This document shows, piece after piece, positions 15,767 through 22,950 of a stretch of DNA of 38,106 bases. The position numbers and the translations under genes were made by a program. Below the pieces are notes generated by a model, which saw only the letters and a list, made by a program, of their open reading frames with translations, was not told where the DNA came from and did not search any database. Origin of the DNA: CAINVV01 sp964506325 (GTDB lineage Bacteria > Bacteroidota > Bacteroidia > Bacteroidales > Prolixibacteraceae); NCBI GenBank assembly GCA_964506325.1, contig CAZDLO010000026.1:1-38106 (forward strand), given 5' to 3'. The stretch's first letter is position 1, and the number at the start of each line of letters is the position of its first letter.

Positions 15767-16234
15767 ATGACTATTGAGGATGAACTGAAAGGCAGGTTTC
15801 GGAATGAATACCACAAGGGTTTGATCAACCTCACTTACACAACGAGGCAGTTGAGTTACGAATTCTATCAAACACTTAAAAAGCATGGTATCACTGAACA
15901 GCAATACAATGTTTTGAGAATTCTCCGGGGGTTTAGCTCCCAGGCACCCCTCTCCATTGGATTTATCAAGGAAAGGATGCTGGACAGGGACTCTGATGTG
16001 AGCCGAATCGTAGACCGTCTATTTGAGAACGGACTGGTGAGCCGGAACGAAAATCCCGATGACCGAAGGCAAAAGTCAGTGGCCATCATTGAAAAGGGAT
16101 TGGCATTGCTCGAGCGTATGTCCGGATGCAAAAGCAGAGAAGACAACATGCTTAAAGGCCTTACAGAAGAGGAGGTCAGGGAGTTAAACAGGTTGCTGGA
16201 TAAAATCAGGGACCATCAGGATTCAGGCATATAA
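15767..16234 (+). CDS. MarR-family transcriptional regulator
   Basis: 155 residues from the ATG at 15767 (MTIEDELKG); an in-frame earlier start at 15689 lies inside the pirin gene. Winged-helix features are ITEQQYNVLRILRG (helix 2), a recognition-helix region DVSRIVDRLFENGLVSRNENP and the wing DDRRQKSVAIIEKG; DR(R/D) in the wing is the MarR signature. N- and C-terminal helices would form the dimer interface. As the last gene of the operon it is the likely autoregulator acting at the palindrome 13782-13799. No cysteine lies in the N-terminal helices; the only Cys is in MSGCKSRED, which may or may not sense oxidants. Confidence 0.92.
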   Translation: MTIEDELKGRFRNEYHKGLINLTYTTRQLSYEFYQTLKKHGITEQQYNVLRILRGFSSQAPLSIGFIKERMLDRDSDVSRIVDRLFENGLVSRNENPDDRRQKSVAIIEKGLALLERMSGCKSREDNMLKGLTEEEVRELNRLLDKIRDHQDSGI

Positions 16235-16260
16235 TACCATTTTTACTGACTGGTCGATAT

Positions 16261-16301
16261 AAAAACCGCAGAAGCAGGGAATCCCCTGATCTGCGGTTTT
16301 T
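16261..16301 (+). terminator. Rho-independent terminator after the MarR operon
   Basis: AAAAACCGCAGA (16261-16272) pairs perfectly with TCTGCGGTTTTT (16290-16301); an inner CAGGG/CCCCTG pairing extends the stem. The T run closes the unit 27 bases after the marR stop. The mirrored A tract would also allow it to work on the opposite strand. Confidence 0.85.
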
Positions 16302-16544
16302 ATTTTCCCGGTACCGGCAGACCAAAGCCTTTGAATGGTATATTGATATCAGCATCTGAACTTTGGAATGCGAAAGGGCATGAACCTCCATTACCTATCG
16401 ATGCCGGGACCCCTAAGCTATCGCCTGCTGAAAATCCTGATCCGACCTTTCGCAATTCACAATTCTAATTGTTATATTCGCCTGTCCCGAATCCGGACCA
16501 TGGTTTTTGAGGTTCGGTCAACTGCCAACTTTAACTAACTGCCA

Positions 16545-17666
16545 ATGATTAAGAATCTGATTGCACTGCTTTTAGTGCTGATTGTTTTCGATGTGAATGG
16601 TCAGGTTGATTTTCAAAAAATCAGGCCATTGTCCCTTTTTCAGCCATTGATCGATAAGGGAGAGATAGCAGGAGTAGTTACCCTGGTTGCCGGTAAGGAA
16701 GGGATCATCCGTTTTGAAGCTGCAGGATATTCAGACCTTGCCAACAAAGTGCCAATGAAAAAGGATGGTATCTTCTGGGTCGCATCCCAGACTAAACCAA
16801 TCACTGCATTGGCATTTATGATGCTTTTGGAGGAAAAGAAGATATCCCTGGATGATACCCTCTACAACTACATCAAAGAATTCAGGAAACAAAAAGTGGA
16901 AGTGGTGATTGATGAAAAAGTATCAGTCCTGAGACCCCCTAAACGGCCCGTCACTTTCCGAATGCTGCTGAATCATACCAGTGGCCTGCCTGCTGAACCA
17001 CCTGTGGAGAAGGGCCCTTATGACAGGGTGCTCCTGGAAGATATTATGCCAGGCTATGCCTATACACACCTGGTAAACGATCCGGGTGAAAAGGCAATCT
17101 ACAGTTCGATGGGTATCAACACCATCGGGCGTATGATTGAAATCCTGAGCGGGATGAAGTACGGCGATTTTCTCCAGAAGCGCATCTTCGATCCGTTGGG
17201 GATGAAAAATACCACATTCATACCGACTGAGGAGCAACTCACCAGGATGGTAACCTCCTATACGAAGGAAAAGGATGCCTTACAACTAAAACCCATTAAG
17301 CCTGGATTCACCCAACCTCTTTCAGATAAAAACAGGGTCGCACAGCCTTTTGGCGGACTGTTCTCTACGGCAGAGGATCTGTCCAGGCTTTGCCGTATGT
17401 GTCTCAACGGCGGAGAACTGGACGGCACCAGGTACCTGTCGAAAAGCAGCCTGGACAGCATGCTGGTCAAGCGGTCCGTGTCACCTTTCGGCGTAGGTTG
17501 GAACCTGTATAAAAACGGTATCTATGGCCATAGCGGCGCCTTTAATACGGACATGACCATTTTTCCGGATTTTAACCTCGTAACCATTACCATGGTGCAG
17601 ATTCCTTCCCTTTTCGAATGCCGTTCAATTCTTAGGGAGGCTGTTCAGAAGATGGGAGAGAAGTGA
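16545..17666 (+). CDS. Secreted serine hydrolase (beta-lactamase class C/PBP4-like, esterase or D-aminopeptidase type)
   Basis: 373 residues, signal peptide 1-19 (LIALLLVLIVFDVNG). The catalytic motifs of the class C beta-lactamase superfamily are present: S81-Q-T-K84 in FWVASQTKPITALAF, the Tyr motif Y186-S-S in AIYSSMGINTIG, and H329-S-G in IYGHSGAFNTD in place of KTG. Also typical are LLNHTSGLP (142-149) and FGGLFSTAEDLSRL. The HSG triad is common in EstB/LACTB-like esterases and peptidases rather than true beta-lactamases, so antibiotic resistance should not be assumed. Its stop overlaps a possible GTG start of the next reading frame, and the following gene is likely co-transcribed. Confidence 0.88.
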   Translation: MIKNLIALLLVLIVFDVNGQVDFQKIRPLSLFQPLIDKGEIAGVVTLVAGKEGIIRFEAAGYSDLANKVPMKKDGIFWVASQTKPITALAFMMLLEEKKISLDDTLYNYIKEFRKQKVEVVIDEKVSVLRPPKRPVTFRMLLNHTSGLPAEPPVEKGPYDRVLLEDIMPGYAYTHLVNDPGEKAIYSSMGINTIGRMIEILSGMKYGDFLQKRIFDPLGMKNTTFIPTEEQLTRMVTSYTKEKDALQLKPIKPGFTQPLSDKNRVAQPFGGLFSTAEDLSRLCRMCLNGGELDGTRYLSKSSLDSMLVKRSVSPFGVGWNLYKNGIYGHSGAFNTDMTIFPDFNLVTITMVQIPSLFECRSILREAVQKMGEK

Positions 17667-17722
17667 AAAGATTTTTTGAGATATTTTTAAATTGGAAATT
17701 TCTTGATTTTAAATCAATTGGT

Positions 17723-19198
17723 ATGAAAGATCATATTTTGGGGAGTAGGAGGTGTAATTACTTGAAATACAGTATAGTAGCGCTATTCGTAAGTGCTTGT
17801 TTTTCAGTTACTTCTGCGCGGGCGCAATCCATGAAAATTGCGGAGGACGGAATGGCAGTCATCAACGGAAAACGGACATTTATCCTCGGGTTGTATGAAT
17901 ATCCTCAGGATGACAAGGTGCTTAAGCAGGTCGCGGAGTCAGGATTCAACATCATCGCAGTGCAGGCAAAGGATTCAGTTACAACGGTAAAGAACCTGGA
18001 CAGGCTTTCGGCTCATGGAATAGGCGCCTGGATTACTGGGAATTTTGATTTGAGCCAGAACACGCAAAAAGTAAAGAAGGGACTTGCCAGGATGGTTCTT
18101 AATTATGGATCTCACCCTGCTTTGCTGGTTTGGGAAGTGCCCGATGAGGCTCTCTGGAATATCTCTACCAAAGCATGGGACTACAGGTCAAAAGCTGAGA
18201 TTAAACTGCTGGAGAAGGAGATATCCTCCTTAAAGGATTCTTCCGCTGCTAAATTGCTCCGAATCAAGGTAAAAAGCATTACAGAACTCTACAACAGAGG
18301 AGCTTTCGCAGAAGGACAGCAGTCGGCCGACAGGCTTTGGAAGGAACTGGGACGGGCTGATGCCGTCTCTATGGAAGACATCAGTGCCACCCCGCTCAAA
18401 ATCGAAACGGTGGCCCGCGGTTTGAAGGAGGGATACGATTTCGTGAAGAGCCTCGACCCTGCTCATCCTATTTTCATGAACCATGCTCCGAGGAATCAGA
18501 TTCACCAGCTGGCCATGTACAACCGGGCGGCTGACATCATTGGATGTGATATCTACCCTGTTCCTGAGTACAGGATCGAGCACTCAGACCTCGCAGACAT
18601 GTCGCTATCAAGTGTAGGTGCCTATACCAAAAGGATGATGGAGGCAGCGCCCGGTAAACCGGTATGGATGGTGCTGCAGGGATTTGGCTGGGGCGATCTT
18701 TTCGGCAACCAGGTTTCAGCAGAGAAAAGGGAGGAACTGCGTCGGCCAACAATGAAAGAAACGCGTTTCATGGCCTACGATGCCATCGTTAACGGTGCCA
18801 GGGGTATAAACTACTGGGGAACCTACCTGGTCCCCAGGGATGCACAGATGTGGAGCGACATCCTGGCAATCGGCCATGAACTGAACAAGTTACAGGCTGT
18901 AATCAGTGCCCGGGATGCCGTCACCAAAACAACTGTCAAAGTGGGGGAAGCCTTTAATTCTTTGGATCGCCCGGTAAGGGTTCTTGCAAAGCAGGTGGGT
19001 AAGGATCTCTGCCTGATTGTCGTCAATGAAAACAAGAATCAAAATCCATTGCCATTTGCCATCAATGGACTGGAGGAGCAGAATGGTAAAAAGTTTGTTG
19101 ATTTTTATTCGGGAACGCAGGTTGTCATTTCGAAGGGCAGTCTGAATACTTTCATCGAAGGGCAGGGTGTCCAGTTGTGGCAGCCGCTCAACCGGTAA
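17723..19198 (+). CDS. Secreted TIM-barrel glycoside-hydrolase-like protein
   Basis: 491 residues from the ATG at 17723; an overlapping GTG at 17663 would add 20 residues before the signal peptide (YLKYSIVALFVSACFSVTSARAQ). The core reads as an (alpha/beta)8 barrel: INGKRTFILGLYEYP, ESGFNIIAVQ, GIGAWITGNF, HPALLVWEVPDEALWN (Glu138 or Glu142 a possible acid/base), HPIFMNHAPRNQ, ADIIGCDIYPVP, GKPVWMVLQGFGWGD and GARGINYWGTYL. A charged helical insertion (~150-230) follows the HPALLVWEVPDE strand. A small beta domain with VRVLAKQVGKDLCLIVVNENK closes the protein. It resembles GH2/GH5/GH42-clan proteins but no specific family is assigned. Confidence 0.72.
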   Translation: MKDHILGSRRCNYLKYSIVALFVSACFSVTSARAQSMKIAEDGMAVINGKRTFILGLYEYPQDDKVLKQVAESGFNIIAVQAKDSVTTVKNLDRLSAHGIGAWITGNFDLSQNTQKVKKGLARMVLNYGSHPALLVWEVPDEALWNISTKAWDYRSKAEIKLLEKEISSLKDSSAAKLLRIKVKSITELYNRGAFAEGQQSADRLWKELGRADAVSMEDISATPLKIETVARGLKEGYDFVKSLDPAHPIFMNHAPRNQIHQLAMYNRAADIIGCDIYPVPEYRIEHSDLADMSLSSVGAYTKRMMEAAPGKPVWMVLQGFGWGDLFGNQVSAEKREELRRPTMKETRFMAYDAIVNGARGINYWGTYLVPRDAQMWSDILAIGHELNKLQAVISARDAVTKTTVKVGEAFNSLDRPVRVLAKQVGKDLCLIVVNENKNQNPLPFAINGLEEQNGKKFVDFYSGTQVVISKGSLNTFIEGQGVQLWQPLNR

Positions 19199-19297
19199 TG
19201 CACTGATATTTTACCGTTGCGACATTCGATAGGATCTGGACTAAATAGCTAATAACTAAGGAAGAGATCCTTCAGCCGGCACGCCGATGATTACTAC

Positions 19298-19327
19298 ATT
19301 GACGGAATGGGTAATTTTCTTAATTTG
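19298..19327 (+). promoter_or_regulatory. Promoter of the FHS transporter gene
   Basis: ATTG (19298-19301) and TTAATTTG (19320-19327, one base from TAnnTTTG) are separated by 18 bases. Transcription would begin around 19333, less than 20 bases before the ATG at 19351. Confidence 0.5.
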
Positions 19328-19350
19328 CACCCTCCAAATTAACTACTACC

Positions 19351-20628
19351 ATGAGCAATTTAAAACCGGTCAGGAAGATCAGTTTCAGCCCGATTGTTAT
19401 TATCGGCATTCTCTTTTTTGTTTTCGGATTCGTGACCTGGCTGAGTGCCGTCCTCGTTCCATACCTGCAGATTGCCTGTGAACTGTCCAATTTCCAGTCC
19501 TACCTTGTGGCATTTGCCTTTTACATCGCCTACCTATTCATGTCTGTTCCATCCGGTTGGCTGCTGACCCATACCGGGTACAAAAAGGGAATGGTGATTG
19601 GACTGGTTACGATGGCAATAGGTTCGCTGTTGTTTGTGCCTGCGGCGTTAACCAGGACCTATGGGCTCTTTTTAACAGGGCTTTTTATCCAGGGGGCCGG
19701 GATGGCATTGCTGCAAACTGCTTCCAATCCCTACGTCACCATTCTTGGCCCGATAGAAAGTGCCGCCAAAAGGATCAGTATCATGGGCATATGCAATGGG
19801 GTGGCAGGGGTGCTGGCTCCGGCCATACTCGGTTTTATCACCCTCAACGGTGCCGATGAGATTGTCGAAAAGATCAAGGGCATGGCGGTTGAACTGAAAA
19901 ACCAGGAGTTGAATATGCTGGCTTCCAGGGTGATTGTACCCTACCTTATTATCATGGTTGCACTTCTTTTGTTGGCTGTTTTCCTGTACTATTCCAACCT
20001 GCCGGATATTGACCACGAGGAAGAGAATGCCGTGGAGCCAACCGAAGGCCCGGAGAAAACCCATATTTTCCAGTTTCCGCACCTTCTGTTAGGTGTCCTG
20101 GCTATCTTCCTGTATACCGGCGTGGAAGTAATTGCGGGGAACACAATCATCAGCTACGGCGTTTATCTCAATATTCCGATTGCCACTGCAAAATTTTTCT
20201 CCTCTTTCACCATCTTTGCCATGCTCGTCGGGTATATCATTGGAATCATCTTAATTCCAAAGTACCTGCAACAAAAAAACGTATTGGTGATCTCTGCCGT
20301 CATGGGACTTGTTTTTGCACTCCTGGCCATCATGACCACGGGTTTTGTTTCTGTGATGTTCATTGCATTCCTGGGACTGGCCAATTCTCTGATGTGGCCG
20401 TCGATCTGGCCGCTGGCAATCACCAAACTTGGGAAGTTCACCAAAACCGGCTCATCGATGATGGTGATGGCGATTTCAGGTGCAGCCATTGTACCATTGC
20501 TCTATGGCCGCCTAGCGGATATGAGCAGTCCGCTGATTGCCTACTGGATCGTCATCCCGATTTATTGCTATATCCTCTTTTATGCCACCATCGGCCATAA
20601 AGCCGGTAGAGCCGGAAACAAACATTGA
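19351..20628 (+). CDS. FHS-family sugar:H+ symporter (major facilitator superfamily)
   Basis: 425 residues with about twelve membrane helices. Family marks of the FucP/GluP/NagP group are visible: FFVFGFVTWLSAVLVPYLQIACELSNFQ in helix 1 and its loop, PSGWLLTHTGYKKGMVIG (the MFS loop 2-3 signature), GAGMALLQTASNPYVTILGP in helix 4 and GICNGVAGVLAPAILG in helix 5; the second half has LGLANSLMWPSIWPLAI and a closing GRLAD motif. These transporters bring in fucose, glucose/galactose or N-acetylglucosamine. It sits directly after a secreted glycosidase-like gene and before two esterases, so it probably imports the sugar they release. The exact sugar is not determinable here. Confidence 0.9.
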   Translation: MSNLKPVRKISFSPIVIIGILFFVFGFVTWLSAVLVPYLQIACELSNFQSYLVAFAFYIAYLFMSVPSGWLLTHTGYKKGMVIGLVTMAIGSLLFVPAALTRTYGLFLTGLFIQGAGMALLQTASNPYVTILGPIESAAKRISIMGICNGVAGVLAPAILGFITLNGADEIVEKIKGMAVELKNQELNMLASRVIVPYLIIMVALLLLAVFLYYSNLPDIDHEEENAVEPTEGPEKTHIFQFPHLLLGVLAIFLYTGVEVIAGNTIISYGVYLNIPIATAKFFSSFTIFAMLVGYIIGIILIPKYLQQKNVLVISAVMGLVFALLAIMTTGFVSVMFIAFLGLANSLMWPSIWPLAITKLGKFTKTGSSMMVMAISGAAIVPLLYGRLADMSSPLIAYWIVIPIYCYILFYATIGHKAGRAGNKH

Positions 20629-20704
20629 ATCTCAGTATGAAAAATCTTTGCTGAAATTGTGCAAGGTAAAGGGAATTGATTAATGTCTCCTATTTCACGA
20701 ATTT

Positions 20705-20730
20705 GACCCCTCTAAATCTCCCCTGGTGGT
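20705..20730 (+). repeat. Half-copy of a Bacteroidota intergenic palindromic repeat
   Basis: GACCCCTCTAAATCTCCCCT followed by GGTGGT resembles half of the CCCCT-AAATC-CCCT(A/G)GGGG elements that are dispersed between genes in many Bacteroidota. Related sequences are at 22778-22808 and 25238-25322. Assignment is by eye. Confidence 0.4.
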
Positions 20731-20838
20731 AGTCTATGGATTTGTTCTCATTACTTAATATAATATATTCCAGGTATTTATGAAATATTTTCAACTTGGA
20801 CTAAAGTTTAGAATAGGAATCACAAAAACGCCATATTC

Positions 20839-21750
20839 ATGAAATTCTTCCTGGTTTTCCTGCTACTTTTTTCATTTTCCGCGACATTGTTCGCCCAGCA
20901 ACTGCTTAGCCTTTATCCTGGTGAGATTCCGAACAGTAAACCCTACCCGATGAAGGAAATTAAGCTTGAGGACCACGGCCGTTTTTACGGTTACCGGAGT
21001 ATTTCGGTACCCACCTTGACTGTTTATCTTCCCGACCGGAAGATAAACAGCGGGGCTGCCGTGATAATATGTCCGGGTGGTGGATATGGAGCAGAAATGT
21101 ACAGGAATGAAGGTACAGTAATTGCTGAGGCATTTTTAAAAAGAGGCATTGCAGGTATTGTACTGAAGTACCGGCTGCCAAGCGATTCAATCATGACGGA
21201 TCCGTCCGTTGGTCCGTTGCAGGATGCACAGCAGGCCATAAAAGTGGTACGGGAACACGCTGTTGACTGGAACCTCGATCCCGGTAAAATCGGGATCATG
21301 GGATTTTCTGCCGGTGGTCACCTGGCATCAACTGCCGGAACGCATTTTGAGAAATCCGAAATCCCCGGAGGCGAGGGGACAGACCTTAGGCCTTCCTTTG
21401 TGATTCTGGTCTATCCCGTGATAAGCATGACGGATGAGCTGTCACACAAGGGATCCAGGCAGAATCTTTTGGGCAGCAACCCGGATGCGGAGAAAATCAG
21501 GTTCTTCTCCAATGAATTGCAGGTCAGTGCCCGCACCCCACCTACCTGGCTGACCCACACCGGGGATGACAAGGTGGTCTCGGTAGAGAACAGCATCCGA
21601 TTTTACCAGGAGCTGATCCGGAACAAAGTACCGGCTGAAATGCACCTGTATCCTTCAGGTAATCATGGTTTTGTGTTGAAGCTGCCGACCGACCAATGGA
21701 TGCAGCCGCTGTTCGACTGGATGAAGGGCCTGGGAATTACCGCTATTTGA
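20839..21750 (+). CDS. Secreted alpha/beta-hydrolase (acetylxylan-esterase-like)
   Basis: 303 residues, signal peptide 1-20 (FFLVFLLLFSFSATLFAQ). The oxyanion region CPGGGYG (78-84), nucleophile elbow GFSAGGHLAST (Ser157), the acid in THTGDDKVV (Asp243 or Asp244) and catalytic His276 in SGNHGFVL give a full triad. The pattern WNLDPGKIGIMGFSAGGHLAS is that of the Axe/BD-FAE esterases that remove acetyl or feruloyl groups from plant polysaccharide. The position after the FHS transporter and ~140 bases before the convergent SGNH gene supports a role in trimming acylated sugars. Confidence 0.88.
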   Translation: MKFFLVFLLLFSFSATLFAQQLLSLYPGEIPNSKPYPMKEIKLEDHGRFYGYRSISVPTLTVYLPDRKINSGAAVIICPGGGYGAEMYRNEGTVIAEAFLKRGIAGIVLKYRLPSDSIMTDPSVGPLQDAQQAIKVVREHAVDWNLDPGKIGIMGFSAGGHLASTAGTHFEKSEIPGGEGTDLRPSFVILVYPVISMTDELSHKGSRQNLLGSNPDAEKIRFFSNELQVSARTPPTWLTHTGDDKVVSVENSIRFYQELIRNKVPAEMHLYPSGNHGFVLKLPTDQWMQPLFDWMKGLGITAI

Positions 21751-21860
21751 ACTGTTTCCTGTACCGGGGAAATCCTTTTCCCGACAGGTCCTTTCCTGCC
21801 AAGCATATCTCTTCCGCGGAAGGTGTAGTGCCAAAATAATAAAAGGGAATGAAAAGGAGG

Positions 21861-21889
21861 CTCCCTCCGGAGGTTTGCCCGGGAGGGAG
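21861..21889. terminator. Hairpin between convergent esterase genes
   Basis: CTCCCTCCGG (21861-21870) pairs with CCGGGAGGGAG (21879-21889) with one bulged base. Leftward it is followed by CCTCCTTTTCATTCCCTTTTA and rightward by ATATTTATTTCC, so it could serve the plus-strand hydrolase (stop 21750); the minus-strand gene's stop (21894) lies 5 bases to its right, giving it a terminator too. Confidence 0.6.
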
Positions 21890-21893
21890 ATAT

Positions 21894-22637
21894 TTATTTC
21901 CTGGTTTTCAGTGCCAGTGCGATGGCCTTTTCAGCAAGGGGGGTCATCAGGTCGTAACCAGCCTTGTTCGGATGCACGCCATCCTGGGTGTAATCAGCCA
22001 TCAGCCCGTTTCTTTCATCTGCCATGTGCGAGAAATAGTCGAGATAGATGAAACCCATCTTTTGTGCATACTCTTTAATCCATCTGTTGAGGGCTGGAAT
22101 TTTTTCCGCCGGTGATAATCCGGGTTTCCAGGGATAATCATAAGCAGGTATCACCGAGCAGAGCACCACCTTTATTCCATTTGCCATGGCAAGTTCCGCC
22201 ATGGAGGCAATATTGTCCTCAATCATTTCAAGGGTCGAGGGACCGGTGTTGCCGGCGATGTCATTGGTTCCGCACAACAGCACCACCACTGACGGTTTGA
22301 GACTGATGACATCAGCCCTGAAGCGGACCAGCATCTGGGGAGTTGTTTGTCCACCTATGCCCCGGTTGATATAGGGTTTCCCTGAAAAATAGATATCCCA
22401 GAATTTAGCCCATCCCTGGGTGATGGAATTGCCCATGAAGACCACCCTTTTTTCATTTGGAGCAGGCAAACCCAATTTGTTGTTTTCTTCCCTGTATCGG
22501 GACAGGTTGGGCCAGTCGTTCAGCTTTGCGTTGAGTTTTGACAGCTGTATACTGTCCTTTTCGTGGGTGCTTTGTGCCCGGACAGGTAAGACCTGGAGTA
22601 TAAAAAGCAGGATAAATGCACTGAAAATTATTCTCAT
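21894..22637 (-). CDS. Secreted SGNH/GDSL-type esterase
   Basis: 247 residues, signal peptide 1-21 (FSAFILLFILQVLPVRAQ). The four SGNH blocks are complete: block I VVFMGNSITQGW with nucleophile Ser71, block II NRGIGGQTT with the oxyanion Gly, block III LLCGTNDIAGN with Asn126, and block V DGVHPNKAGYDLM with Asp219 and His222. The lineage is that of TAP-like/rhamnogalacturonan-acetylesterase-like carbohydrate esterases common in Bacteroidota. It faces the alpha/beta-hydrolase gene convergently across a hairpin and is followed downstream by no other gene on its strand. Confidence 0.92.
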   Translation of the reverse strand: MRIIFSAFILLFILQVLPVRAQSTHEKDSIQLSKLNAKLNDWPNLSRYREENNKLGLPAPNEKRVVFMGNSITQGWAKFWDIYFSGKPYINRGIGGQTTPQMLVRFRADVISLKPSVVVLLCGTNDIAGNTGPSTLEMIEDNIASMAELAMANGIKVVLCSVIPAYDYPWKPGLSPAEKIPALNRWIKEYAQKMGFIYLDYFSHMADERNGLMADYTQDGVHPNKAGYDLMTPLAEKAIALALKTRK

Positions 22638-22950
22638 TTGTTGTATTATAATTGGTTGTGAATCAAATTGTATTATCTGATTAATAATATGTTACAATTT
22701 TACTTCTATAACCTGCCCCGTCCCCTCAGAAGGAAGGGATCAGATCGTTGATGATAATTTCAGCACGAATCTGAAGTCAACCCTTTGGGGAAATTTGGAG
22801 GGGTCCGGTATTCCGCAATTGCTTGTTATTTCTGACCTCGCCAAACCCTCCGGCGGAGAGGCAGAACGCTGATGAAAATTTCAGAAAAAGAACGGTTAGT
22901 CAGTTAGGCCAATTCCGGACAGTTTTTGATCGCCCAATCCCAACCCTGGG
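22638..22950. repeat. Intergenic region with degenerate dispersed repeats
   Basis: 313 bases without a gene. Three repeat-like units are visible: GC-rich 22713-22739 (CCTGCCCCGTCCCC then CAGAAGGAAGGG), 22778-22808 (CAACCCTTTGGGGAAATTTG then GAGGGGTCC) and 22835-22863 (ACCTCGCCAAACCCTCCGG then CGGAGAGG). The first and third are each followed by the shared tail TGATGA(T/A)AATTTCAG, so they form an imperfect ~50-base direct repeat about 120 bases apart. They look like the short inverted-repeat elements scattered in Bacteroidota intergenic DNA. Confidence 0.45.

Noticed and set aside
16545..17666. Beta-lactamase resistance gene
   Set aside because: SxxK and Tyr motifs are present, but HSG replaces KTG and the context is carbohydrate metabolism; esterase or peptidase is more likely.
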